Source: Rhodotorula mucilaginosa (lineage: Eukaryota; Basidiomycota; Microbotryomycetes; Sporidiobolales; Sporidiobolaceae). Taken from it: 64,000 bases of DNA. The notes beneath the pieces were generated by a model that ran no database searches, had not been told where the DNA came from, and saw only the letters and a program-made list of their open reading frames with translations. The position numbers and the translations under genes were made by a program. Positions 48,353-59,989 of this stretch are shown in pieces. Each line of letters starts with the position of its first letter. Position 1 is the stretch's first letter. The stretch spans positions 1,426,001 through 1,490,000 of the forward strand of contig CP137864.1 in NCBI GenBank assembly GCA_034406715.1. The letters are read 5' to 3'.

Positions 48353-49761
48353 ATGCCGCGACACCGCTTGCACGACGACCCGTCTCGAGGGCAGCGCCAG
48401 ATCGCACTCGAGGGCTGGACCATCACAAGCACGAAGCGGCCAATCCTGTCCATCCCAGAAGCAGACGCGCAAGTCCCTAGACTCGCTGTCACCCGATCAG
48501 TATGGAGACTGACCCCTCACCTCCCGAAAACACAGCGCCTCGAACCAACTCGACCTCGCCCTCCCCGAAATCTGCTTCGGAAACAACGCCCTCCGAGTCT
48601 CGCATGACGAGACCGGATTCGCCCTCGAGTGGAACACGATCGACTTGCTCCGCGGCGTCCAGCGCGGACAGGGGTGGGACGCTCGCCCCGGAGCCGGTCC
48701 AGTCAGGGTCGCCTACGCCGACGAATGGACTCGCGCGTCAGTTTGCGGCCCCGGTGTCAAGTGTAATCTGACTCGCCCAAATCTGACCCATCCCTGCCTA
48801 CCCGCAGCCAAATCGCAACCGGCTCCTCAACCCACCTGACCGTGCAAAAACCGTTCGACTGGACTTACACCACTCTCCATCCCGGTTCAACCTCCGGTTC
48901 GAGTACCGGACAACACCCCGAATGGCGACCAGCACCTCGCACGCATCCCGGAATTCCGCTCGCGTCGTTGGCGCGGACCGACATCCCCATCTTGTTCTTT
49001 GACGAGGTCCCGCTGTTCGAAGACGAACTCGGCGACAACGGGATCGCCAACGCCACAGTCCGCGTCGTAAGTCAACTGGTCCATCCCCATCCGCAAAGAC
49101 CCTCCCTGAGAAAGCCTCAGTAAGCGCAAGAAGGAGTTTGACCTCGGGAAACATCATCATCACGCTGCAGCGCGTCAACCACGAATCGTTCTTCATCCTC
49201 GCGCGGTTCGCCCTCCGGATCGACAACGTCCTGTTCCGCCACTTTGACGTGCGCGTCTACCACGCCTTTGGGTCGAACGAGATCATCCGCGAGACCAAAG
49301 GGCGCGAGGCGCCGTACGACCTCCTCAAGCAGAGGTTGCAGCAGCAGCAGTATCCGACGGGGCGTCGCACCGGCACTGGCACTGCTCTGCGCTCTTCAAC
49401 AGCGGGGTCGAGCACGTCGGCTCCGAGTACGACCATGCCGATGATCCCTTCCCGGACCGGCTACAGCACAGCGGCCCCTTCTTCGTCATCCCCGTTTCGG
49501 AACGGCCCCGTCTCGTCGTCGTCGTCGGCGGGGTCGCCCCATCCTGCCGAACCGACCGAGGACTTGACGCCCCTCACCGATGCGAATTGGGTCGCCGGCG
49601 TGCTCGAGGAGCTCGCCCTCGTCGAAGAGATGCAGAACGGGTTGAGCGTTGGTAGTGAGGAGGCTCCGAGACCAGACGGCGCGGCGCCGGACCCGAAAGC
49701 GTGGGAAGGGAAGGGCCGCAAACTCGAAGTGCTCGAGGTACCGGTTGCCTCGAGGACGTAG
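48353..49761 (+). CDS. TIP41: TIP41-like regulator of PP2A/TOR signalling
   Basis: Exons 48353-48468, 48536-48760, 48808-49066 and 49171-49761 give 396 residues. Family blocks in order: ALEGWTITSTKRPILSIPEA, LALPEICFGNNALRVSHDET with GFALEWNTIDLL, RVAYADEWTR, LTVQKPFDWTYTT, IPILFFDEVPLFEDELGDNG, ESFFILARFALRIDNVLFRH and FDVRVYHAFG. TIP41 binds TAP42 and PP2A-type phosphatases and opposes TORC1. The C-terminal third is disordered (Ser/Thr/Pro). The first intron must be GC-AG (GCAAGT at 48469 to AG at 48535): no GT donor near it keeps the frame and the family spacing. The second intron is only 47 nt. Confidence 0.92.
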
Positions 49762-49919
49762 ATAACTGCGATCCCTTTTGCACACTCTTCTCGAAACCGA
49801 GACCAAGAAACCGTACAGAGCGTGCGAATGGAAAACGAACGAGTGAAAATACAGGAACCCGCTGGGAAAAGAAAAAGGAGGGGTTGCTCGTCTAAAGACA
49901 GTCTAGTCAGCAAAAGAAA

Positions 49920-52900
49920 CTAAACGCGGAGCTTTTCAAACTTGGCGATCGCGCCCTCGAGCGCGCTAATTTCGCCCTTCCACTCGTCGACCTTGGCCGC
50001 CTCGCGCGCCTGGACGTCCTCCGGCCGCTTCTCGGCATAGTTGGGAGCGGCGCGCTGCTGCTCGAGCTTGGCGAGCGACTGCTGCGCGAACGCGAGACGC
50101 TTCTCCGACTTGGCAATCTCGGCGTTGGCGTCGATGACACCCTGTGAGGCAGAGAGGAGACAATTTCCCGGTCAGTGAGTGACTCGTCATTGGGGGAACG
50201 GCGCAGACAGGGGGTCGTAGCGCACCTTGAGCAGGAGGTACGCGCTCAAGTCCTGGCCGACGAGTTCGCCGACGCAACCTTCGGGCATCTCGTCCTCCTT
50301 CTCGACGACCGTGAACGACGCGCACCCCTTGATCAAAACCGACAGCGCGTCCTGCGACGCGCGCAGAGTCGCAGCGAGTTCCGGCGTCCGCGCGAGGAAA
50401 AAGACCTGCAGCTTCGAGTTGAGGTTGTACGACGTTGCCATACTGCGGATCGCGCGGACTCCGTTGAAGGCGAGGTCGAATTCGCGTTCGGCGTCGGGGA
50501 AGTCGCGCTCGGCTTGCTTCTCCGGGAACCGCGCGAGCATGATCGACGGGGTCTGGTCGGTCGGTCGTCGCGGGAGGCGCTGCCAGAGCTCCTCCGTCAC
50601 GAACGGCATGAAGGGGTGCAGGAGACGGAGACCGTTGTCGAGGACGGTGTAGAGCGTGTTCTGGGCCGACCGGCGAGCGTCGGCGTCCTTGGCGGCGGGG
50701 TCGGTAATGAGCTTGATCGCCTCCTGCAAGTCGTTCACGTGATCAGCACAAGGACCGAAAAGCAAGTAGGAGGGTCGAGACGAACGATGTAGACGTCGCA
50801 GATCTCGTACAGCCAGAACGAGTAGGCCTCGGAGGTGGCCGCCATAAAGTTGCGCTCGTGCAGCGCCGTGTTGACCTTTTCGGTCGCGAGGTTGAGCTTG
50901 TGCAGGATCCACTTCTCAACCAGCGACTCCTTGCCGGTGGGCTGTAGGCGACAAACGTCAGACGGAGCGATCATCCGAACGCAGACCCAACGCTGCTGCG
51001 TACCTTTTCGGACTGCAGCGGGACAAAGTCGCCCTCGAGCTTGAGCATGGCAAACTTGGTCGCGTTCCACAGCTTGTTGCAGAACTGTGAGTTACGAGGA
51101 CAGGGGTAAGCAACGGGTTCTCCGGGTGAAGCCCCCCGACGGGAAGACGAGCCGCCGAGACTCACCTTGCGGTAACCCTCGACGCGGAGGATCTCGAGGT
51201 TGATGTCGCGTCCCCCGGACGAGTAGTTGGCGAGGGCGAACCGGAGCGCATCGGTACCGCATTGCGGGATCCCGTTCGGGAAGTCCTTCTTCTGGCCCTT
51301 CTCGGCAAGCTCGACCTCCTTCGCGGCGAGGTTGCCCTGGCGGAGCTGAGCATGCAGTGCCTGGAGGGATGCCCCCTCGATGACATCGATCGGGTCGATG
51401 ACGTTGCCGAGCGACTTGGACATCTTGCGACCGTGCGCGTCGCGGATCATGGCGTGGCAGAAGACCTCGGAGAAGGGGACTTCGCCGGTCAAGTAGATCC
51501 CGAGGAGGACCATCCGCGCGACCCAGAAGAAGAGAATGTCCCATCCGGTCTCGAGGACCGAAGCGGGGTAGAACGCCTCGAGGTCGGGAGTCTTGTCGGG
51601 CCAGCCCTGGATCGAGAAGGGCCAGAGTCCGGAGGAGAACCACGTGTCGAGGACGTCCTCGTCCTGCTCGAGGACAAACTTCTTGCCCGGGAACTTTTGC
51701 GCCGCGCGGGCCTGCGCCTCGGCCTCGTCGCGTCCAGTGACCCAGCAGTCGTTCGACATGCGCTGAGGAGGAAAAGGTCCAAAATGGTCAACAGCGATTC
51801 TCACGCGCAACAAGCGGACCGCGAACGGAGTTCAAGCAAACTCACGTCCTGCTCCTCGCCTTCGATCTTGACAAAGTAAGCCGGAGCGCGGTGTCCCCAC
51901 CACAGTTGCCGGGAAATGCACCAGTCCTGGATGTTTTCGAGCCACCGGTACCACTCGCTCTCCGAAGTCTGCGGGCGGATCTTGAGCTCGCCGGCGCGGG
52001 TGCGCTGTGCATGGTGGGTAACGCCACAACGAGTCAGTACCACGAGGTACGTGCATAGAGCAACGAATCAGGGAGGAGGGGAGCGCACCTCGATGGCCTT
52101 CTCAGCGAGCGACTTTTGGCTGACCCACCACTGCGGCTTCATGACCGACTCGATAAAGTCGCCACTCTTGGCGCAGACGGGGATGCTCATCGGGTTCTCG
52201 GCGTCTCCGACATAGAGCCCTTTCTTCTTCATCTCGTCGACGACCTTTCGCCTCGCGTGGAAGCGCTTCATGCCTTCAAACTCGGGACCGGCGTTGGCGT
52301 TCAGGGTGCCGTCGTCGTTGAGGATGTTGATAAAGTCGAGCTTGTGACGCATGCCGACTTCGTAGTCGTTCGGGTCGTGGGCCGGGGTCATCTTGACCGC
52401 ACCGGTTCCGAACGACATGTCGACCGCGATCGCGTCGGTGATGATCGGCAGGCGGCGGTCGAGGAACGGGTGCAGCGCGTACTTGCCGTGCAGGTGCTGT
52501 GAATCGCAGGGGCGCCAGTATGTCAGCACCAGAACCGCTCCTGACCAGCTCGAGCACAACAAGTGTCGCGGTCTCCGCGCAACCCACCTTGTACCGCTCA
52601 TCGTCGGGGTGGACCGCAATAGCCGTGTCACCGAGCAACGTCTCCGGACGAGTCGTCGCGATGACAATCTTCTCGTCCGAACCCTCGAGCGGGTACGCGA
52701 ACGAGGTGATGACACCAAACTCGAACTTTTCTTTCGGGTCGTAACCCGGGACCGAAAGCTGAGTGCGCCCGGTGAGGACTTTTTGGTCGACCTGATGTGG
52801 AGATGTCATGACTCAGTCTCCGCTGCTCTGAACCTGACTGCGACGCAGGGGTAGCCGGCAGGCTGTGTCCTGCGAACAAAGGGTGGGAGCAGTGGACTGA

Positions 52901-54329
52901 CCTCGAGGTTACTCAGGGTCGTGTTCATCGCGACACACCAGTTGACGAGCCGGTTCGCGCGGTAAATGATCCCGTCGTCGTGCAGGCGGACAAAGGTCTC
53001 GGCGACGGCCTTGGACAGGGCCGGGTTCATGGTGAACGCGACGCGGTCCCAGTCGCACGAGACGCCAAGGCGGCAGATCTGGTTCGTGATCCGGCCTTGG
53101 TATCTGTGCATGCGTTAAGACACAAGCAGTAATCAGCTTCTGCCTTAGGACCTTGTAGTGAAGGTCCTCGCCATAAAGGGGATGCAAAGTCCAATGAGCC
53201 CGCACGCACTCTTCCTTCCAGGCCATGCACCGCTTCAAGAACTCTTCACGTCCGAGGTCGTGGCGCGAGAGGCCCTCGGTCTTGGCGAGACGCTTCTCGA
53301 CGACCGACTGAGTCGAGATACCGGCGTGGTCGTAGCCGGGGACGAAGAGGGTCGTGAAACCGCGCATGCGGTGCCTGCAGACGTTGAATGCAGGAGGTCA
53401 GCCACCACCACAAGTCGACGTTTCTTGCGTGAGGAGAGGAGGACGCGGCGCAGCGCGGGCACTCACCAGCGAATGAGCGTGTCCTGAAGACCGAACGCGA
53501 GCGCGTGACCGATGTGCAGGCTGCCGGTGACGTTGGGTGGCGGCGCCGGGATGACGAACGTCCGTTCCGGGTCGACCTTGCTCCAGTCGATGCCGGTCTG
53601 GTCCGCGCCCTCTCCCTCGGGCCGGCGCGGGAGGAAGTTGGGTTCCGGGTCAAAGTGCGAGTACTCGGAGGGGGTCGAGGAGGGGAGCGCCGGGACAAAG
53701 TAGTTGCACGAGCGCCACCACGAGTACCACGCCTTTTCGACAATGTCGGGGTTGTAGCCGGCCGCCATCGGGTTCGACAGGTCTGCATGGTAGGATGCGG
53801 AGCGGTGGAGAGTCAGCGCTGCCGTACAAGAAACACGGGCAGTCCGCGGTTCGCGTCCTCAGCCGCCCGAAAGGTCCGTCAGGAGCTCCAACTCACCCTT
53901 CTTGTGGCCCTCCGGAACCTCGATGTACGCAGGCTCTTCCGGCACCTCAGCCTTGGGCTTGACGACTTTTTCCTTCTTGGGAGCTGCCCCTGCCCCCGCC
54001 GCGGCCGGAGCTGCGGGCTTGTTGGCGTTCTTGAGGGCCTTCTTGGCTGCGAGGTCCTTTTCCTTCTGGAGTCGCTTGAGGGCCGACTTTGTGAGGGGCT
54101 GGCCGTTGGCGTCGAGCGGGACGTCGGCTTGGGCGTTCGGGGCCGTCGGAGTCGCAGCGGAGGCGTCGCCAACGACTGCGCCGAGGGCGGGCACGCCCTG
54201 GGCGACGGGCGGAGCAGGGAGCTTGTCGCTCATGTTGAAGCTGCTCGAGTGGAAGCTGGCGAGGTAAGGAGAGTCGAGGACGAGCGAGCGGCGGCGAAAG
54301 CTAGGGAGAAGCAGCCGGCTCAGGAGCAT
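49920..54329 (-). CDS. VAS1: valyl-tRNA synthetase, cytosolic and mitochondrial
   Basis: Multi-exon class I synthetase. The cytosolic start is [13 protein letters not shown] (ATG at 54233). The Lys/Ala-rich lead is followed by [20 protein letters not shown], the HIGH motif in [34 protein letters not shown], the editing domain, [17 protein letters not shown], the KMSKS motif in [18 protein letters not shown], the anticodon-binding domain ([18 protein letters not shown]) and a C-terminal coiled coil ending KFEKLRV. The frame is open upstream to ATG codons at 54329 and 54407; from 54329 it reads [20 protein letters not shown], an Arg-rich presequence. Yeast VAS1 also makes both forms from two starts. 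Coordinates here use the 54329 start. Confidence 0.95.
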
Positions 54330-54615
54330 ACACTGCCGCGAGAGGGAAGCCTGATGGGAGACTGTAGAGTGGCCTGTCCTCGCTCTCGAGAGCACTCGCA
54401 CGCGCACAGTGGCCTGGAGTCGCTACACTCTTGACTCGTAAAGGTCGGCCGCCCAAAATTAAAAGGGCGACTTTGTATTCCCCATTACAAGCTGAATTAT
54501 AATGACAGATTACAAGCAGGGTGAATTCGAGCGGGCTGCCTCGTTTAGCCTCACTCGACTCTCGAAGTGCAGCCAGACTACTGTATACCCTGCCGAGCCT
54601 GTGACAGCGTTACAG
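54330..54615. promoter_or_regulatory. divergent promoter, VAS1 / nuclear-looking gene
   Basis: Spacer between the VAS1 presequence start and the ATG at 54616. It includes an A/T-rich patch (AAAATTAAAAGGG at about 54457-54469; AATTATAATG at about 54493-54502), unusual in this GC-rich window. Confidence 0.4.
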
Positions 54616-56049
54616 ATGGCGCGCGTCAAGCGCTCGCCGTCGTCGCCGCCTCCGCTGCCTGCTCATCGCCCGTCTTTGTCGTCCCGAAGCAGCGACCCCA
54701 CAGCGACTCATCCCGGTAGCAAGTCTACTCCCCGTCACAGGGCCGTACACCCGCACGACGACCAGCGGGACGAACTCGACTGCTTGCCCGCCGTCATCGA
54801 GACCTCCTCGCCGGCGCGCCCGACAAAAGTCCCAAACAAGCTGCATACGCCGTCCGCGAGCCCGCATTCTCGTTCCGCGGTTCAGCCAACAGCAACGTCT
54901 AGACGCAACAACGACTTGCTGGACGTGCCCGACGGACCGCGGACAAGAGAAGGGCGCACATCGCCAGGCCGGCATCGACACGAACGCGGTGGGGATCCGG
55001 GATCCGCCGCGCGTCGAAACTCGGAGCGGTACAGCTACGCGGAGACAGGAGAGTCGGCCGTGACGAGTCGCAGAACGCCGGCCAAGCGGTCCCGTCCCGG
55101 GCAACGATACCCTGCTCCCTCTGCGTCTCCCTCCCGCTCGCCTTCCCGGTCCGCCCTCTCGCCAGAGCGATCCGCTGCCGCCGGGGAAGGAAGCACCCCG
55201 ACCTCGCCCGCACGAAAACGTTCCCAGCGGGCCTCGAGCGGCCTGACCTTCAAGCCGCCGGCGCCGTCCGCGTTGACAGAGGATCGAGACTTTCGAGCGG
55301 CGCAGCGCGCGCGGTTGCAGGAACAGCGCATGCGGGCGCTGGCGAAGCGCAGGCGGGTGGAACAAGTCGATGAGGATGTAGATGATGAGGAGCAGGAGGA
55401 AGGTGATGTGGACAGTGACGTGACATCCGCGGACGAGGAGGAAGGGCGACGACCGCAGAACGGGAGGAGACGAGCAGCAGACCGGCGGACGCAAGGGGCT
55501 GCGACGGCGGAGCGCTCTACGAAATTTGACCATGCACGGGCACCAACACAGCAGACGAGCAAGCCGTCTCCTCGGCCGCCCAGAGCGCCGAAACGGATCA
55601 AACCCGATCCGGACGAGACGATCCAACTCATCGCCAGCTCAGCGTCACGTCCGTCCGACGGACCATCTCCTGCCCAGCCGGTGGCACCTCCTCCTCCTCC
55701 CTCAGCAACAACAACAGCCCCACCGCCTCTGCGTCGGTATCCAACTCCACCTACCGCCTCCGCCTTCCTAACCAGCCTCCCGCTCCCCTCCCTCGCGCGC
55801 CTCGCCCCCCATTTCCACGCATTGGGTTGCACCTCCCCGGGCGAACTCCTCGTCCTGTGCGATCCGGCCCAACGTCCGCTCCGGGATGAGTTTCTGAAGG
55901 AGGTGGCGGACAAGGCGGGAGGGGTGTCGGCGTTGGAGAGGATGATGCTCCACCGTGAGATGGACTGCGGGTGGAGGAAATGGACGGGCGCGGTCGACAG
56001 CAGCAGCGGCGGCGGTGGTGGTGGTGAAGATGGTGTGGGGGGGCGGTAA
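54616..56049 (+). CDS. intronless nuclear-looking protein with SAM-like C-terminus
   Basis: A single open frame of about 477 residues from MARVKRSPSSPPPLPAHRPS. An in-frame ATG at 54502 (MTDYKQGEFER) is possible but sits in promoter-like sequence. It is rich in Arg, Ser, Pro and Asp, with several basic clusters (RTPAKRSRPGQRY, LAKRRRVEQVDE, PKRIKPDP) that look like nuclear localisation signals, and an acidic Asp/Glu run. The only compact part is the last 80 residues: FLTSLPLPSLARLAPHFHAL, GCTSPGELLVLCD and REFLKEVADKAG-like, with ALERMMLHREM. It resembles a SAM or helical-bundle domain. I do not recognise a family. It is one of few intronless genes in the window. Confidence 0.72.
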   Translation: MARVKRSPSSPPPLPAHRPSLSSRSSDPTATHPGSKSTPRHRAVHPHDDQRDELDCLPAVIETSSPARPTKVPNKLHTPSASPHSRSAVQPTATSRRNNDLLDVPDGPRTREGRTSPGRHRHERGGDPGSAARRNSERYSYAETGESAVTSRRTPAKRSRPGQRYPAPSASPSRSPSRSALSPERSAAAGEGSTPTSPARKRSQRASSGLTFKPPAPSALTEDRDFRAAQRARLQEQRMRALAKRRRVEQVDEDVDDEEQEEGDVDSDVTSADEEEGRRPQNGRRRAADRRTQGAATAERSTKFDHARAPTQQTSKPSPRPPRAPKRIKPDPDETIQLIASSASRPSDGPSPAQPVAPPPPPSATTTAPPPLRRYPTPPTASAFLTSLPLPSLARLAPHFHALGCTSPGELLVLCDPAQRPLRDEFLKEVADKAGGVSALERMMLHREMDCGWRKWTGAVDSSSGGGGGGEDGVGGR

Positions 56050-56242
56050 GGGCGCTCCTTCGATCGCGGGAACGGTGCCATGAGGCTGCGGCGAGCTGGT
56101 TAAGGAGACGTGGGGAGGCGTATACTTTATATCGGTGCCTGTTGTTGTCATTATTGATTTGATCCTAGGAGCCAAGAAACTCTTTCTCGAGGAGGGGGGG
56201 GCGGCCAAAGAGGGTCTTCTTTTCCCGTCAAAGAAAGGCTCG

Positions 56243-59019
56243 CTACGACCTCATACTCTTCTCGTATCTCCTCCGCGCATCCTCCCGGAACGGGTTCGCG
56301 TCCTCCGCCGCTCGGCCGAGGTCGCCCGCTCGATCTCCTCGCTCGTCGTCGTCGTCGTCGTCGCCTAGGCTGGATCGCCCTCCTCCTCGTCCGCCTGATC
56401 TTCGCACTCCAGATGAAGACCGTTTCCGCTCATCATCGCGGCCGCCGCCACCTTCGGCCCCATCTGACCTCATATCGTCCTCATACTCGCCAACGTCAAA
56501 CACTGCAATAGTTGGAATCGGCTCCGACGCTGCCGCCGCCCGCCGCGTCCTGAGCCCGACCTGCTCCTCCTCCTCCTCATCTTCTTCTTCTTCTTCTCGA
56601 CGGCGGTGGCTCCGCGGCCCCGCGCGACCTTTCCCCTTCAAACGACGGTACCGTTCTCGCCTCCGGTGTCTCCGCCAGTGCAAAATGGCCCAGACTGCTC
56701 CTCCAAGCAAGAGGAGCAAGACCACCAACGCGGCCGTCTTGCGTGGACCGTACTTGCGTTCGTGCTCGATATCGTCGCCTCCTCCTCCGCCGATCACGAT
56801 CCCGCCTCCTCCTCCTCCTTCAGTCGAGCCAGTACCAAGCTCGTCTGGATCGGTCAAACCGCCCGAAGCGAGTTTCAGCAAGTCGGAGAGGGAGGTCCCG
56901 TTCGGATGCGTCGCGCCGAGGACGGTTTCGATTTCGGAACCGATCCGGGAGGGGATCACGGCGGCCGAACCGGCGGAATGCATCGTGTCGACTTGGAGGA
57001 AACGGAGGAGCATGTCGTGAGAAGCGGCGGGCTGGTCCATCGGAACCTGAAGAAGGGGGGCTTGATTAGCACAGGAGCCCGGGAGATGCGAAATTTCGAT
57101 CGAGTTACCATGTGCGACGAGTTGTACACGCTGACGTAGGTCAAGTTCCTTGCGGTCGTCCAGCGACCGGCAGACTTGCCATTGACGAACCAGTCGTATG
57201 TCTCCGAGTCGTTCTGTCCAGCTTCCGAGTCAGCCTCCTCACCCTTCGATGAGCGTCAGAACGCGAGAGACGCACAAAACCTTTCAAGCCGTTCCATTCG
57301 AGGTTCTCGATCATGCGTTCGACGCCCACGCCGGCGCACATGAGGTCGGCGTCTCCGTTGAACAACAGGATCGGCATCTTTTCGAGCAAACCGGGCAAGA
57401 GGTACACCGACGGGACCGACTGCGGAGTCCAGAAGCGGGCGCCGACAGCTGCTGAGCATTGAGACCACTCTTTGCCGTCGCGGGTGCCGTCTCGGGCGTG
57501 CAGAGCTTTGATGACATCTGGTCTCTGTGTGCTCGAGGGACGTCCGTTAGCGAGGGGACAGGGAGAGACGGTGCGCGTGTTCAAGGGACGCACTCGGAGG
57601 TATCTCGTCACTTGGGGCATATCGGGTGGCCATTCCTGGCCGCAAGGGATGTACTCGCGAGTGTCGTAGCTGTTCAAGCACTTGCCACTGTGTGCGATGG
57701 TTTTCTCGTCAGTCAGCTGAGCGCGCGGCTTCGAACCTGCGAGCGGAGTAAACCCGACTGACTCTTTAGAGGTGGCGCGACTCATAGCTCCGAGAATCTT
57801 TTCGCAGTCGCTGACGAGGACCATCCCTTTGCCGCCTTTGCTCGCCAAGTGGGTCAACTTTCTCTCGCACGCGGCGACGGTCCGCTGGAGGGCATTGTAC
57901 GACTCGGAGCTCGTGTCGACGAGTTCGTTCTGCTCGAGGTAGGACAAGTACGCCGGATACTGTTCGCGGGGCGAGATCCAGCCGCTGCCGATCATGAGCC
58001 CTTTCAGAGGGGTCCCGATGATGGTGGTCTTTTCGATCGCGTCGGCGATGTAAGGGATGTACTGCCCCGCGTAGCTCTCGCCGGCGATGTAGGTCTGTGG
58101 GACGGTCGCTGGTCAGTGCCGAGATGATAGGAAGAACTCCCCGGCGAGAAAGCGACCTACGTCCATGGTGGCGAATTCGGGAAAGATTCGGTAGAAATTG
58201 GCGAGAAAGTTGACGACTTGCTGCGCGGCCGTGTCTAGTTCGTGCACATCATCATTCTTGGTGACCTGTCCGCGGTCCGGAAGGTCAGCACCGGCCTCGA
58301 AAAGGGTTCCGGCCAGAGTCTCGGGGACGACTTGCGTAGGAATATCCCGTTCCTGCGGGCTGATCCACTGCAAAGTTTCCCGCGCCGAGGTTCAGTTGCT
58401 GTACTGCGCGGAATGCTCGCCACCCTGTTACTCACAGAAGAGCACGTTGGCGTACTCGTTCCAAGCCGTTCCCTCGACGACGCGGAGCGTTTCGTCCTCG
58501 TTGACCCTGACCGGACCGAGTTCGACGAGCGACCCATCAAAGCTGCTGCACCCGGGCCCGCCATTGAGCCAGAGGACGAGCCGCTCTCGTTTCGGGATGT
58601 GCTTGTTGCGCGCGAGCAGGAAATACAGGTGCGCGTCGCTGTCGCTCGCGACAGGAGCAGTCGGACTTGAACTCGCTGCGGGAATGTTGCCGGCAAAGAG
58701 CTGCAGGCGGGCGTCGGGAGCTGCGGGCGGTAGCGTCGAGCATTAGGCTGTCCTTCTCCTCGCGACGGTGGCTGTACTCACGGAGGCCGGGCAGCTTATC
58801 GACGTAGAGGTCGGCGGCTGAGGGCAACTTATCCGTCCGCTGGCGCTTCGTGCGCGGAGGGCGGTCTGGCGTAGGACTAGCAGCCCTTTGCGCGCTCTCC
58901 AGTGCGTCTAGTCGCACCATCTTGTCCCTCGCCTTGTAGCCTGGGTGCGGTACAAGGCGAATCCACGTGCAAGTCCGCAACTCCGACACGACGCTGTTCT
59001 CGGCTTGAACAAGAACCAT
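56243..59019 (-). CDS. KEX1: KEX1 carboxypeptidase, Golgi type
   Basis: Multi-exon S10 serine carboxypeptidase. Blocks in order: [32 protein letters not shown] with [40 protein letters not shown] (catalytic Ser in GESYAG), [20 protein letters not shown] (catalytic Asp), [20 protein letters not shown] (catalytic His). After the catalytic domain come a Gly/acidic linker, one membrane helix ([20 protein letters not shown]) and a long Arg/Glu/Asp-rich cytoplasmic tail ending YEKSMRS. This is the layout of Kex1, which trims C-terminal Lys/Arg after Kex2 cleavage in the late Golgi. The visible N-terminus ([15 protein letters not shown]) lacks a signal peptide, so the true first exon may be missed. 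Confidence 0.92.
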
Positions 59020-59221
59020 ACACGCGAGCGGCTGCTGGTCGTGCTATACACAGCTCTGGTGCCCAAGGAAACGACCTCCGGTGCCCCCTAAGCCCTCGTC
59101 TCAGCGGGTCACGGCTGCATCCTGGCCTTGCCCCACTCGGCCCATCGTCTCAACACCTCCAACAACTCACGCAGTACGTAGCAGGTCGCCTGTTTCGTCC
59201 GTGGACAGGAAACAGGACGTA

Positions 59222-59957
59222 ATGCTCCGCCCCAGGGCGACCCCATCGTCGCTCGCAACGTGGCGCTTGTCTTCAGTGCATCAACCTCGTCGCCACTTTG
59301 CCGCACCGCCGCGGCCGTCGCCCTCGTCCCGCTCCTACTTTTACGACGTCGACATCCACGGCCAGCTCTTCCTCTCCGATGCCAAACACCGAAACGTCGC
59401 GACCGCCTACCGCGACGTCCGCTTCCTCGACACTTTCTTCACCCGGATTCGCCGGAACGAATACCTGATCGCAACGGAAGAGGCGCGCGAGGCTCGCCTG
59501 AAGGGTTACGAGTTTGTCAGCGAGTGCATGGGAGAAATCAACTATGTCCGGCCTGATCCTGAAGGGACAGCTGTCGTCTTTCAGGCACTCGACGGCGCAG
59601 GTGCGTTTCCTCCTTGGGCTCGAACGATTTTGTCCCCGCTGAGATCCTTGTGTTGCAGATCTCCGATATGCAGGCTCTCTATCGCTCCCGTTTGACCCTG
59701 CTGCGCTCCGAGTCGACACCTCCACGGGGTACCTCTTCCACCCCTCGCCCGTCAGCAAACGCAGCAAGCGCTCGCACGTCGGCCCCTACTCGCTCCTGCG
59801 CTCCTCCCTCGTACTCGACCACTTTGGGCCTTCTCTCGATTCGGATCCGGGTACGGGAGGTGGGGGATCGTTCGAATATGCGGGGAGGCGCTTTCGGATC
59901 GAGCCGCTGCAGGAGGGAGACGTCTGGCGGAGAGTGCGCTCCGAAGAGACCAGTTGA
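59222..59957 (+). CDS. UPF0598 family mitochondrial protein
   Basis: Two exons, split after FQALDGA, give about 222 residues. A basic presequence (MLRPRATPSSLATWRLSSVH QPRRHF) suggests import into mitochondria. The family core is plain: YFYDVDIHGQLFLSDAKHRN, VATAYRDVRFLDTFFTRIRR, YEFVSECMGEINYVRPDPEG, then LFHPSP and GPYSLLRSSLVLDHFGPSL. This is the UPF0598/C8orf82 family, whose biochemical role is unknown. Its stop lies 32 bases from the stop of the receptor-like gene on the other strand. Confidence 0.85.
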
Positions 59958-59989
59958 CAGTAGAAATGCATCATTTTCGCATCCGCATA

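Noticed and set aside
54610-55626. A 338-residue minus-strand frame
   Set aside because: Shadow of the intronless Arg/Ser-rich gene on the plus strand; no domain.
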